Assembly: GCA_977006965.1 (NCBI GenBank)
Contig: OZ345359.1
Coordinates: 1,612,001-1,676,000, forward strand
Reading direction: 5' to 3'
Source of the DNA: Phymatolithon calcareum
Lineage: Eukaryota > Rhodophyta > Florideophyceae > Hapalidiales
DNA length: 64,000 nucleotides
A program made the position numbers and the translations under genes. This document shows positions 39,103 through 50,532 of the stretch, in pieces (position 1 is the stretch's first letter; the number at the start of each line of letters is the position of its first letter). A model generated the notes under the pieces. That model made no database searches. It saw only the letters and a program-made list of their open reading frames with translations, and had not been told where the DNA came from.

Positions 39103-39423
39103 CAGGGATAGTACCAATATTATTGTTATTTATTGGGGCACATGATGCAATAGCAATTGCAATACCAATAATGCAAGGTTGAAGGCAATAGCTATTGCAA
39201 TATCTGACCATTCTTCCAATATCAATTGCAATAACAGAATCTAATTCAGGTCCTCCTGCGCCATGTCTTCTTGCCAGCGCAGAGGAGGGCAAGGGTGTAC
39301 CTTGATTTCGATCATATGCCATTACTATTTGCAATAATTATTGCAATAAGCACCTCTCAGGGCAATTAAGACTTTATTGCAATAAATTGCAGTAAAAAAA
39401 TAATAATATTGGTACCAAGCGTC
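39103..39423. mobile_element. hAT-type MITE (321 bp)
   Basis: A non-coding insert in the unit spacer with an exact 8-bp target duplication ACCAGCGG (39095-39102 and 39424-39431), confirmed by the uninterrupted spacer copies that have ACCAGCGG once. Inner terminal repeats GTACCAATATTATT pair on both sides; the left end starts CAGGGATA. The interior is built from many copies of the palindrome TATTGCAATA and variants. It is too short to encode a transposase. Confidence 0.75.
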
Positions 39424-39431
39424 ACCAGCGG

Positions 39432-40970
39432 GGACTAGATAGGCCGCATTCCAAGCACGGTCTCTTCCTGACCTTCACTGATTTGGTACCAAATAGACTT
39501 CCCCATGTGCTGTCCAACCGAGGAAGCGCTTGAAAACGTAGATTAAGTTCGTACATGAAATTTGTTTCTTCACGACGAGTTTATCGGTATGAAGAAGAAG
39601 AAAGGTAGATTTTTTATTTAAAAGTTACCAACGCATTTGCTGACGCTTGGGGCAACTTTCCTAGGGCCAAGAGGTTTGGCTGGATTCTGACTATGGAAGA
39701 GCTTCTTTTCTTGTTGGTGTAACACGATTCAGTGGACTACAAAAAACCGTTTATCGGTACGAAGAATCTGTTTCAACATTTGCATATTTGATGACAAGTA
39801 ATGCCGACATGATTGAGCACTCTTATAGAGCGAACTATTCTTAGAGCAGATATTTTGAAGCTGCGGTGTCGAAGAGACCTCTTGGAGGAAACCACTCCAA
39901 TGCTGACGAATATCCCTTGTAAAGGGCACCAAAACACTACTTTGACCATGTGAGAAGTTCAGGGGTTTATCGGTAATTCATAGACTGTTAGTGTGTTACC
40001 CTTCCACAAAGTAGTCCCGTAGACAAATGGGGATGCCTGTCGAATTGAAACAGGTCATCCAGGACTGTCTACAAATTTGACCCGATACTTATAAATGTAA
40101 CGGGATTTCAAATAGGTGTTGTTAGGCGATGTAATAAAAGAAAGGACGATCGAGGAGACCCATGCCCAAAGACGCGATGGACTCCGCAATGCGAACACGT
40201 CATAGGACTTGAATGATGCAACAAAACCCATATTTATCTCTCGTGTATAGTCCGCTCTGGGCAATGTGTCACTCAAACATACAGATTCTGCTTTGGAGAC
40301 GGTTCACCGCTTATTGCTGAAGATGAAAAATAGAGTACCGAACTACAATCCGCTGTACAAGCTATTGTCCCCTCTCAGCTGTCTCCACGCTTCTCAAACT
40401 TCCAACATCAAATGCATAATCTTGTGGTCTCCCAAAACCATCTTATAATCTCATACGAGCGTCGAATGGGAACATGCACCAAACATTGTTCAACAGCATA
40501 GCAAAACACTTCAAAATCATCCAGCGTCGATTCACTTGGGACAGTTTACTACTCCTCAAGTCGGTCATGCATCCAGGTACCATGCCCCAGTTTTAGGAGT
40601 TTGCGCGTCATCTGCATTTTGATAATTCACTCTGGCATGTCACATGGAGAAGTGAAATGGTCCCTTCTTCAGGAAGGAGACATGCAGCTCATTGCGTGAA
40701 GCGCCTTGAGCGGTTCTAAAACAGACAACTTGTCCAACGAAGTAGCAACATTAGGACCATCACATTCAACCCTTTTACCAATACCGTCTCGAAATCGGAT
40801 CGCGGCAAACAATTGTTCTTCCTCCAAATATGGTGCAAGTCCTCAGGCTCACCCATATCTGTACCTTCGCCAAGAAATTCCCATCCCATCTCCACCCTAC
40901 TTCAATCGACCTTCCAACCTCCAAGACTTCCATCTCACTATCTCATCCCACAACCTTCACAAACACAACA
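39432..40970. repeat. Unit spacer and promoter with a ~684-bp extra segment
   Basis: Spacer homologous to 4660-5511 and 45460-46320, except that 39561-40244 has no counterpart there; part of it (from about 40165) is also found at 6713-6830. The extra segment contains three copies of GTTTATCGGTA (near 39582, 39749 and 39966). No coding frame is supported. The last part is the C/T-rich leader of the next gene. Confidence 0.6.
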
Positions 40971-42041
40971 ATGATTCTTATCTTCAATGCCATCGGTGAT
41001 CTGTTCAAAACGCTGTTCAACCCCAACCCTGCACACGCTCACGCCACCACTGTCGCCACCACAATTTATAGCGACAATACTCAATCTGTCATTCAAGGTC
41101 GTGCCTCCAACCCACCCATCACCGAACACCCATACGTCGCTGAAAATCTTTACCCTAATGGACAAGGTCGCGTCGAGGCCCTTGATGATGTACCACGAGG
41201 GGTCCTTCAGGAGAAGCTCGATAAGATGATGAATGCTCATGCCGTCGCCGTCACCGTCGCAAGTGACCACGCCGAAATGCTCGAATGGATGAATGATGAA
41301 TACCGGAAAGTGAGAGCAACCCTGTTGCACAATGAACTTGACTGGGACGTAGTCGAGGACACGTTAAATAAGAAGATCAAGACATTACAATACATTATGG
41401 ATTCTCAACGCATGCGTGCTGCACATGCCGAAGGGCGAGCAAACTGGATGGAGATTGAAACCAGACGAGCTAACAAGGCTGAACAGAAGGTCGCTCATCT
41501 CGAGCGCGTTGTCACACACATGCAGGAAAGTGCGCAGCTTAGCATGCATAGCATGCATGCTTTACTTAAGGAGGAGAGCGCCAAGGTGAATAAGGCGGTG
41601 GAGAAGAACTGTGACTTAACGCGTCGTATGAACGGTGTTGGGGTAACAGCTGAAGAGGATAAAGTTCATGTGTACAAGATGTTGCAGCGAGCGGAAGAGA
41701 AGCATACCAAGGTGATGGAGAAGAATTGTGACTTGACACGTCGTATCGCTGGGCTTGAGATTACAGCAGAGGAAGAAAAAGTTCATATGTACAAGATGCT
41801 GCAGCGAGCGGAAGAGAAGCGTGCCAATGCGATGGAGAAGAACTGTGACTTGACACGTCGTATGAGCGGTCTTGAAATAACAGCTGAAGAGGATAAAGTT
41901 CATATGTACACGATGTTGCAGCGAGCGGAAGAGAAGCACACCAAGCTCGCTCGTAAGTATGAAGAGTCGCAGCGGATTATTTTGATTCTACAGGAGCAAG
42001 CCAATGCACATTCCTCTGCCAAAGGAAAAGAATCACCGTAA
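40971..42041 (+). CDS. Coiled-coil 39-residue-repeat protein, copy 4 (three repeats)
   Basis: A 356-residue intact paralogue with N-terminus ILIFNAIGDLFKTLFN, the same linker and helical region, an LLKEES insert before the repeats as in copy 1, three 39-residue repeats at about 205-323, and the KYEESQR tail. Its first ~190 residues are identical or nearly so to copy 5, while its repeat array and tail match copy 1. That points to recombination or gene conversion between units. The start is the ATG in CACAACAATGATT. Function unknown. Confidence 0.75.
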   Translation: MILIFNAIGDLFKTLFNPNPAHAHATTVATTIYSDNTQSVIQGRASNPPITEHPYVAENLYPNGQGRVEALDDVPRGVLQEKLDKMMNAHAVAVTVASDHAEMLEWMNDEYRKVRATLLHNELDWDVVEDTLNKKIKTLQYIMDSQRMRAAHAEGRANWMEIETRRANKAEQKVAHLERVVTHMQESAQLSMHSMHALLKEESAKVNKAVEKNCDLTRRMNGVGVTAEEDKVHVYKMLQRAEEKHTKVMEKNCDLTRRIAGLEITAEEEKVHMYKMLQRAEEKRANAMEKNCDLTRRMSGLEITAEEDKVHMYTMLQRAEEKHTKLARKYEESQRIILILQEQANAHSSAKGKESP

Positions 42042-42493
42042 TCATGGATTAAACAACAGTTATTCCAACAAGCTTCTACCCTTCCTTGTATTCCTATGCA
42101 GACTCACTTGAAACTTGTAAATACTTTCCTTCTGCAATCCGTTTGTAACCTCAGCATCTACCGTAAGGAAATGTTTCTCCACCACCGTTTCCACATTGGG
42201 TCTCTTACTGAAGCAAAACAGTCATGTGAAAGATCCCCCGAGCAGATTCTGTTCTGGATGTGGGCAATAGGCACTCCGAGTCAGCGACTTTTTCCCGGAA
42301 GTAGTAGCGGGCCGCCGATGTCCATCCGGTCGGTCACCTCGGACTTCCGCGTTTGCCTCACCGACAATGGTGACAGTGCATGCTGAGATGTTACAGGCGC
42401 TTATAAGTCGTTTTAAAGGCACACGTATGATCCGTTGCCGCCTCGATTTGAACCACCCGAACTGGGCTGGAGAGAAGCATTCGTGGAGTATGT

Positions 42494-44463
42494 TTTTTTT
42501 TCCTTTCAGGTTTATTTAAAAGCCCCACAGACTTCCGAAGATATGGGCAAGGCTTCCTCTGATGCTACCTACCTTTGTGCAGCTCACGAAACGTCCACCA
42601 GTATGGCGGACGGGAAAACTCAGGACTCAAAGTAGTCTTATCTCAGTCCTTTACGGGATTGTTGGTGCTTGGACTCGACCACTTTCTGCCTTGCATTCTG
42701 CGGATTAATGCAGGCCTTCTTCATTCTCCATGCGTTCTATGAGTGTCTTGCTAAATAGTAAGAGCTCATATAGTGCCTTTTCTATTTCCAGTCGTTTTTC
42801 TCCTTCGAGTTCGTACCCTGCTAGCGTGCGTTCAAGGGTCTCCATATGCGCTCTGGCTTTGGTGCCGAATTCTTCAGTCATACTTGTTGTTGACACCTGT
42901 GGGAATCTTCCACAGGCCTACTGCAGCGCGAGTTGTCTGTGCTTCACCTTGGAGAACTTGAGGATTGCTGGCAATTCTCTTGTCTTGTCGTATGGTATCT
43001 TTCTTTTCCGCTTCGATTCTAGGCGATCTCCTTCCATTTCCAGAAATTTCGATCGAAGTGCTTGTGATTTGTTTGGATATGCTTTACAGCTTCACCGGAC
43101 GGCTCTCTGGTCTCCATCGCGGCGATATCTTTCCTCGTGTACTGCCATTCATGATTGTTTCTTCTTTCGGGCACTTCGTTTGAATACATACGTTCTTTCG
43201 CCTTGTTCCTTCTCAGCATTTTGAAGGCCAAAATTTCTCGTCGATGTGCGGCCGTCTGGATCCGGCACATGAGACGGAGCCTATCCGTCCTTCCTCGGGC
43301 GAGTGGGCCGAAAACTTGATTGAAGAATGTTGCTTCTACTTCCTTGACGGCATTTTGTACGTCTTCTGTCCAGGGCGTTAAGTGCATTGCGTACTCCCAG
43401 CGTGGCTGTACTAGTGCCTTGTATATCTGAATACACTTCTGTATACTCAGCCCTTTCTGGAACACTCCCAGTGTACGCAACTCGTACACTGCCGTCCTTG
43501 CTTTCTTTAATCGTTGCATCATTAACGTATCTGTGACTCCTCCGGGGTCTAGGGATACTCCAAGGTACGTGACCTCCGGAACTTGTGCTAGTACCTTGTT
43601 CGCTAGCTTGAATGTCTTGCCCAATGTTTCCTCTGATTCGAGGACTTCGCTTTTCCCTTGTTTAGTGTTCCAAGTCATCTCTCGCTCTTGTGCCCATTGG
43701 GTAGCTATATCCAATAGTCCTTGCAGTGCAGCGGGTGATTTCGCAGAGAGAAGAACATCGTCTGCGAAGAGGATAGCCGGTACTTCAGCCCAGGTTTTTG
43801 ATGCCCGGCTCATTCGCTCTGCGAATTCATGCATGAAGATGTTGTAGAGGCTTGGACTGAGAGGGGACCCTTGTGGGACCCCCCTGTCCACTAGAAACCA
43901 GTTCCTGTTCGCATCACCAATTGTTGCTACCCAGGATGGTGTCAAGAACGCCTCGGCCATTGCGCAGATCTCCTTGGGCAGTACTTGTCTCATTCTGTTC
44001 ACCAAGTGTACTCTCGGTACTGTGTCGTAGGCAGCCTTAAGGTCCAATACTGCTACACATCTCTGATCCTCTTTTAATAGCTCAGTAGCTCTTAGGATGG
44101 CCAGTTCAGTGCTCTTCCCCTTTTGGAACCCAAGCTGATACCAGTGGTTTGAGTATACTGTGCGCAGCTTCATATCAATAGCTGTCTCAATAATTTTCCT
44201 TGCGTGGCTCAGCAAGGAAATCGGTCGGTAGTTTCCGGGGTCCTCGTGTTCCCCCTTCTTGTGCATTGGGACAAGTAGCGCCTTCTGCCAGTGCAGAGGC
44301 GTGTCTCCACACCTCCCGCAGGCCTCCGACAAGGCTGTAAGCACTTCGGCGTTGAGCGATGTATCGACTTTTAGCATTTCAGCCTTCACCTCGTCTAAAC
44401 CTGGTGCCTTTCCGTTTGGTGCTTTACGGATAGCCGCTTCAATTTTTGTCCTCATGTCCTCTG
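42494..44463 (-). mobile_element. LINE family A, copy 2: 5'-truncated, RT core intact
   Basis: A 1970-bp minus-strand LINE at the same unit position as 1700-3673, with flanks ATTCGTGGAGTATGT (42479-42493) and ACTCGTGGAGTATGT (44464-44478). One frame (43019-44455, 478 residues) spans RKAPNGKAPGLDEV, FQKGKSTELAILRA, LDLKAAYDTVPR, DRGVPQGSPLSPSLYN and ILFADDVLLSA. A short deletion near 43066 then shifts the frame, separating the C-terminal piece 42705-42896. The endonuclease is missing through 5' truncation, so the element cannot move by itself. A 3' UTR hairpin lies at 42592-42612. Confidence 0.9.
42592..42612 (-). other. 3' UTR hairpin of LINE family A
   Basis: Read on the LINE strand, CGTCCGCC and GGTGGACG form an 8-bp stem (one G-U pair) with loop ATACT. 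Stem length, loop size and the preceding TTTTCC match the family B hairpin although the stem sequence is different. Confidence 0.55.
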
Positions 44464-44478
44464 ACTCGTGGAGTATGT

Positions 44479-46320
44479 GTTGCGGGTGCGGAGGGCAAAG
44501 TCGACGGCTTTTAGTTGGGGATTAAATTCGGAACCGAAAGCTGTCCGAAAAATATCGTGATTGTTGGCCCCGCGCTAGAACAACCGCGGAGATCCGAACG
44601 TCTGCGTAGAGCCAGCTCAGTAGAGGAAGCGGTATTTACATTGTTCGCAACTAATGAGAACAGTGGTGCTCATAAACATAATTAGAGGGCGCACGTCTGT
44701 CTTGCCACGACGAGCACTTATTACAGTGCAGTGCAGTGTGATAGTAGCAGGGTACCTCAACGGGGATTATCCATTGCAACTACCATATCCTTCCAATATC
44801 AACGAACTTAAGTCATCGTGGGGATAAAAGTTGCTTTTCTTTTAAAAGCTCCCAAGTCCTCAATTGTTTCCTTCCATATTTAACACACTCTAGTCTTCTA
44901 AGATCTTCTTAATTCACAGTTCTCTCTCTGTAAGCGCTCCGCTTAATCTTTTGAATTCATATTCGATTTCTTCGTCCATCGTCATAGACCCTAGTAAGCG
45001 CTGGAGGGCAATCAGCTCGATCTCTGCACTGGTTCAAAACTATGCACCCAAAATTAATTTTCTCCACAATGGAGCTCTGGTGAAAATCACCCTTAGGCAT
45101 CGCCGAGACATAATTCCGTCCCTTACATGTAACAATCCTGGTAGCTTGTTCGGCTTAAGTCATCGTGTCTCTGCTGACGATTTCGAGAAGTGATCCCAGA
45201 CTGCCTCAGTTTATTCAAGATGAAATAACTTACAATAAAAATGGTCGATTCAGCTAATATAATACCGCCGATGGGCGGTATAACAGAGAAAAAATTCACT
45301 GGTGCTCTACGATCAGATAAATACATTTGAGCACCTACAGGGAAAGCTGCAAGTGCACCTTCACATTGCATTCCAAGTTGTGCCACAAATAGCCCATTGT
45401 CGATATGTGGACTCGTGGAAGGGGCTTACTGTATGCTACAAGAAAATCTGGGAGAACCTGGACCAGCGGGGACTATATAGGCCGCATTCGAAGCACGGTC
45501 TCTTCCTGACCTTCACTGATTCAGTACCAAGTAGACTCCCCCATGTATCGTCCAACCAAGAAAGCGCTTGCAAACGTAGATTAAGTTTGTACATGTATAG
45601 ACCACTCTGGGCAATGTGTCACTCAAACATACAGATTCTGTTTCGGAGACGATTCACTGCTTATTGCTGAAGAAGGAAAATAGAGTACCGAACTACAATC
45701 CGCTGTACAAGCTATTGTCCCCTCTCAGCTGTCTCCACGCTTCTCAAACTTCCAACATCAAATGCAGAATCTTGTGGTCTCCCAAAACCATCTTCTAATC
45801 TCATACGAACATCGAATGGGAACATGCACCAAACATTGTTCAACAGCACAGCAAAACACTTCAAAATCATCCAGCGTCGATTCACTTGGGACAGTTTACT
45901 ACTCCTCAAGTCGGTCATGCATCCAGGTACCATGCCCCAGTTTTAGGAGTTTGCGCGTCATCTGCATCTTGATGATTCACTCTGGCATGTCACATGGAGA
46001 AGTGAAATGGTCCCTTCTTCAGGAAGGAGACATGCAGCTCATTTCGTGAAGCGCCTTGAGCGGTTCTAAAACAGACAACTTGTCCAACGAAGTAGCAACA
46101 TTAGGACCATCACATTCAACCCTTTTACCAATACCGTCTCGAAATCGGATCGCGGCAAACAATTGTTCTTCCTCCAAATATGGTGCAAGTCCTCAGGCTC
46201 ACCCATATCTGTACCTTCGCCAAGAAATTCCCATCCCATCTCCACCCTACTTCAATCGACCTTCCAACCTCCAAGACTTCCATCTCACTATCTCATCCCA
46301 CAACCTTCACAAACACAACA
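44479..46320. repeat. Conserved spacer and promoter region of coiled-coil unit 5
   Basis: Near-identical to 3689-5511, including the recurring 80-codon frame (44951-45193) and the C/T-rich leader before the ATG at 46321. No independent gene is supported. Confidence 0.6.
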
Positions 46321-47487
46321 ATGATTCTTATCTTCAATGCCATCGGTGATCTGTTCAAAACGCTGTTCAACCCCAACCCTGCACACGCTCACGCCACCAC
46401 TGTCGCCACCACAATTTATAGCGACAATACTCAATCTGTCATTCAAGGTCGTGCCTCCAACCCACCCATCACCGAACACCCATACGTCGCTGAAAATCTT
46501 TACCCTAATGGACAAGGTCGCGTCGAGGCCCTTGATGATGTACCACGAGGGGTCCTTCAGGAGAAGCTCGATAAGATGATGAATGCTCATGCCGTCGCCG
46601 TCACCGTCGCAAGTGACCACGCCGAAATGCTCGAATGGATGAATGATGAATACCGGAAAGTGAGAGCAACCCTGTTGCACAATGAACTTGACTGGGACGT
46701 AGTCGAGGACACGTTAAATAAGAAGATCAAGACATTACAATACATTATGGATTCTCAACGCATGCGTGCTGCACATGCCGAAGGGCGAGCAAACTGGATG
46801 GAGATTGAAACCAGGCGAGCTAACAAGGCTGAACAGAAGGTCGCTCATCTCGAGCGCGTTGTCACACACATGCAGGAAAGTGCGCACCGCAGCATGCATA
46901 ACATGCATGCCAATATGAAGAAGACGGTGGAGAAGAACTGCGATTTGACGCGTCGTATGAACGGTGTTGAGATAACATCTGAAGAGGATAAAGTTCATAT
47001 GTACAAGATGTTGCAGCAAGCGGAAGAGAAGCATACCAAGGCGATGGAGAAGAACTGTGACTTGACACGTCGTATCGACGGTCTTGAGATTACAGCAGAG
47101 GAAGAAAAAGTTCATATGTACAAGATGTTGCAGCGAGCGGAAGAGAAGCATGCCAAGGTGATGGAGAAGAATTGTGACTTGACGCGTCGTATCACCGGGC
47201 TTGAGAATACAGCAGAGGAAGATAAAGTTCATATGTCCAAGATGTTGCAGCGAGCGGAAGAGAAGCATGCCAAGGCGATGGAGAAGAACTGTGACTTGAC
47301 GCGTCGTATGAACGGTCTTGAAATAACAGCTGAAGAGGATAAAGTTCATATGTACAAGATGTTGCAGCGAGCGGAAGAGAAGAATGCCAAGATCGTTCGT
47401 AAGTATGAAGATTCGCAGCGGTTGGTTTCCATTCTGCAGTGGCAAGCCAATGCACATTCCCATGCCAAAGTACAAGATTCACCGTAA
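46321..47487 (+). CDS. Coiled-coil 39-residue-repeat protein, copy 5 (four repeats)
   Basis: A 388-residue intact paralogue. The N-terminal ~190 residues match copy 4, then four 39-residue repeats follow at about 198-356 (the KVHMY motif recurs exactly every 117 bases at 46991, 47108, 47225 and 47342). The tail RKYEDSQRLVSILQWQ is shared with copy 2. Cys and Asn in the EKNCDL core are invariant, unusual inside a coiled coil. The 3' flank is more diverged than in other units, suggesting this is the edge of the array. Confidence 0.75.
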   Translation: MILIFNAIGDLFKTLFNPNPAHAHATTVATTIYSDNTQSVIQGRASNPPITEHPYVAENLYPNGQGRVEALDDVPRGVLQEKLDKMMNAHAVAVTVASDHAEMLEWMNDEYRKVRATLLHNELDWDVVEDTLNKKIKTLQYIMDSQRMRAAHAEGRANWMEIETRRANKAEQKVAHLERVVTHMQESAHRSMHNMHANMKKTVEKNCDLTRRMNGVEITSEEDKVHMYKMLQQAEEKHTKAMEKNCDLTRRIDGLEITAEEEKVHMYKMLQRAEEKHAKVMEKNCDLTRRITGLENTAEEDKVHMSKMLQRAEEKHAKAMEKNCDLTRRMNGLEITAEEDKVHMYKMLQRAEEKNAKIVRKYEDSQRLVSILQWQANAHSHAKVQDSP

Positions 47488-48180
47488 TCATGGATTAAAC
47501 AACAGTTATTCCGACAATCTTTCTCTCGTTCCTTGCATTCGCGTGCAGACTCACTTGCAACTTGTAAATACTCTCCTTCTCCATGCCGTCAGTAGCCTCA
47601 GCATCTACCGTAAGGCAGCGTTTCTCCGCCACCGTTTCCACATTGGGTCTCTTACTGAAGCAGAGCAGGCATGTGAAAGATCCGCCAACCGAGCAGATTC
47701 TGTGCCGGATGTGGGAGAAAGTCGCTCCGGGTCAGCGTCTTTTTCCCGGCAGTAGTAGCGGGCCGCCGATGTCCCCGGTCACCTCCGACATCGACCACGC
47801 ATGGTAACTGTGCACGATGGTGTGCCCCAGGCGCTTATATGGCATTTTGAATGTACACGTGTGCTCCGTCGAAGACGTGGTGAATCGCCCGACCGACCGT
47901 CAAGCATGATGTGACCGGAGAGGTGGAAGGGAGAGACGGGGGTGGCAGACTCGTGGAGCATACGCACACGTGTGGGAATGTCTCGTGCGGGTATGGCAAG
48001 GTCGACATCTTTCGGTTGGGAGTTTCGTGATCTCCGACGCGCGTCAGCACAGCCGTGGAGATCCGATCGTGTGCTTGGAAGTATGTAATTGGTGGAATGT
48101 TGGCTTTACAGAGGATAAATTTCCCTTGCATGCGGTTGTCGAGTCTATAGATTCCCCGACCGTGCGTAATTGAGGCCCGT
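47488..48180. repeat. Diverged unit 3' flank, third unoccupied LINE site
   Basis: Recognisably homologous to 1248-1684 and 3689-3840 but with many substitutions. The LINE-A site reads ACTCGTGGAGCATAC (47949-47963) without an insertion. Similarity fades near 48180, the right end of the duplicated array. Confidence 0.65.
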
Positions 48181-50532
48181 TTGGCTCCGGCGGGCGTGGG
48201 CGCATGACTTGCCTAAAGACACTTTTATTGGACGTCAGGAGTCTACACTGGAGGCGCAAAATTATGCTGCGACGACAGATTTACACTGCAGGAGCACGGT
48301 GCACTAATTGACTCCTGGATGACGTGAATCCGGTATGACGCTCTGATATCCGTGGTATTACCCATGCGGTGTCCATGTATGGACCGAAAAAGTTAACGGA
48401 CATCAAAATGCATATCTCTCAGCTTTGCAGTAAAATTCGTCTAGAGTCTCCAGTGATGTTACAATACAGCAGAGATAGAAATTTCGAGTTTGCGCAATAG
48501 CAATACGGTAATATCGAGGTGTAGAATAAGCGACAGCGCGATGCAGCAATTAGGACACTATGGGTTGTGTGTTTACCGGGGTTGTGCAATGTTATGGAAA
48601 GAGGCAATCTCTAAAGTTTTGGAGCGTGAGTACATCAACCTAGTGGCGCGCGGAGAAGTTCCGGCGTCTACGGACTCCCGAAACCTTTACATCGGACAGG
48701 TGTGTCGGCGTCTGTGGACTTCGGAAAAAGAGCTACTCCTTTCATGTCTGGACGTCCGACGGCCTGGAGATCGATAGCGCTCTCATACCGACACGATGCG
48801 ATCAAAGAATCGATGAGGGTACAAAGGGGACAACAATAGCGAAAATGGAGTTGTCCGCAATGAATTCGTCTAGGTTTAGGATAAAGAAGAGATGTGTAAA
48901 AGCCTCATCTATAGAACTCTTTGATAGTGGAAAATAACAGTAAAATTGGAGCGTTGACCGCATTCCTACATCTAGCGCGGCGGAAAAAGGTCTTGACTGT
49001 CCACTGCAAGGTTTCTTGGGCGGTGTCGGAGAAAACAGAAAATTAAGGGCATCAAATCCTGATGCATGTGGACGTTGTGAAGCTCCTATTTTCCGGCCGA
49101 GAACGGGAGCCTTTTCCAAACACGTAGCTTGTGAACCACCTCATAGTTGAAACGGCTCCCAGTGAAGCATGTCGAAAGAGAAAGGCAGACTTGATATGGA
49201 AGAGAAGAGCAATGTGTGTGTCAGCGACGTGCTCATGGCATCCATAGAATAGAAAAATATTAAATGCTTACCTCGTATCGGCATTGTTTCCGAGCTCAGC
49301 GCGTACCGTCGAGGAAGTAGGAAGCTCTATACGATCCTTAGCGGGGAATGGACGAAGTGTCAGGAACCGCATAGGCCATCCTGAGGTGAAAACGCAAAGA
49401 AAAACTTGGAGTACAGAAGGATGATTCGTTAGTAGCTTGACAATGCAAGAATCCGAAGAATGGCGCTGTAATGAAACTCGGTTCGACCTCCCTGTTTGAT
49501 CTTTCTAAGAGAAGGCGCCTTCACATTGATTGCCGATGATGTTCGCTTGATCGGGTAAGAGGGAAACATCGTGGCCGCACGCGCGCAAGTTGATGTGATC
49601 ATCGAGATCGAGGAATTGAATTCGGGACACAAAAAGACTTGCTGGGACCTGTGTGGCGTTCAAGCCTTTGCTCTGCGTTTTGCAAATTGATCGTAACTGA
49701 GACCGCATGCGGTCTCGCGCTGCTTAATTTATAATGCGGAGCTCCACCCCAGGCCGCGTCGCCGGCGAGTGCAGCTCCATTCGGCCTGTCGGTACGTAAA
49801 GATATCTGAACTTGCGGGGCTCCTGAGACCGTGCGTACAAATGTGCAGTGCGCACACTTTACGTACGTATCATACATCGCTCTGAGAAAGCTATCCTTTA
49901 CAGTACATAATGTATGTCGTGCACCGTGCTCCACTCCCTCCTGAACGCGGAGTGTGAGGGCCTTGGTTCACAAGTGCATACTGTAATTGTCCACATTGGA
50001 GTTCTGTTTGAGCACACATGCTATAACATCATATGCGCTAGCGAGCTATGTGTACGTAGCTCGCTGGCGACGAAAGTAACAGATTGGCCTTATGGTCGTT
50101 ATTCCCTTTCATATTATAATCAGGAGACCCAATTTTTGCGGACATGCATTGGAATTGAAATATGAAACGAACTGTGGGCGAGCTCCTTGCGACATCCCTC
50201 GATAGCGCGAAGAGTTCACTCTTTCAGCTTCCTGGTGTCTGGGAGAGTCGTAAATCCGGTCATGGTTTCCAAATACCTGGTACAGACGGCGCGCGCTCAG
50301 TCCATGTACACTTTTTGCGATGTTTCGGCCTGCCAACTGCCCTGTGGCGGCGCTGGAGGGGTTCCACGCTGCCTGTGCGGCACGTGGAGAGCCTTATATT
50401 ACAGCTCAGCGAGATCAGGTCCCACAAACACACTCGGGAAGTCATCAACTGCAATAATCCTGCCCTGCGTGCATGCTGCGAACTGCGAAGGCGCAGAGAC
50501 GATTTTTCCCCTGTTTCTGCAGCTGCGGAAAC
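48181..50532. other. Region between the array and module copy 2
   Basis: No gene I can name. A plus frame at 48490-48777 looks protein-like (KVLEREYINLVARGEVP, then NLYIGQVCRRLW) and has a faint match at 54324-54400 (EFYMGQV). A minus frame at 48802-49119 (105 residues) has no recognisable domain. An inverted repeat GCTAGCGAGCTA / TAGCTCGCTGGC lies at 50037-50068, about 480 bp upstream of ORF-B. The rest appears non-coding. Confidence 0.35.

Noticed and set aside
39561-40244. Helitron or TIR transposon for the extra spacer segment
   Set aside because: No terminal inverted repeats, no TC/CTRR ends and only a questionable 4-bp flank; left as an unexplained insertion or deletion difference.
42494-44463. 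LTR retrotransposon
   Set aside because: No long terminal repeats, protease, integrase or gag; A-tail and target duplication show a LINE.
46914-47390. Regular 117-bp repeats considered as a CRISPR or satellite
   Set aside because: They are in-frame 39-codon coding repeats with no unique spacers.
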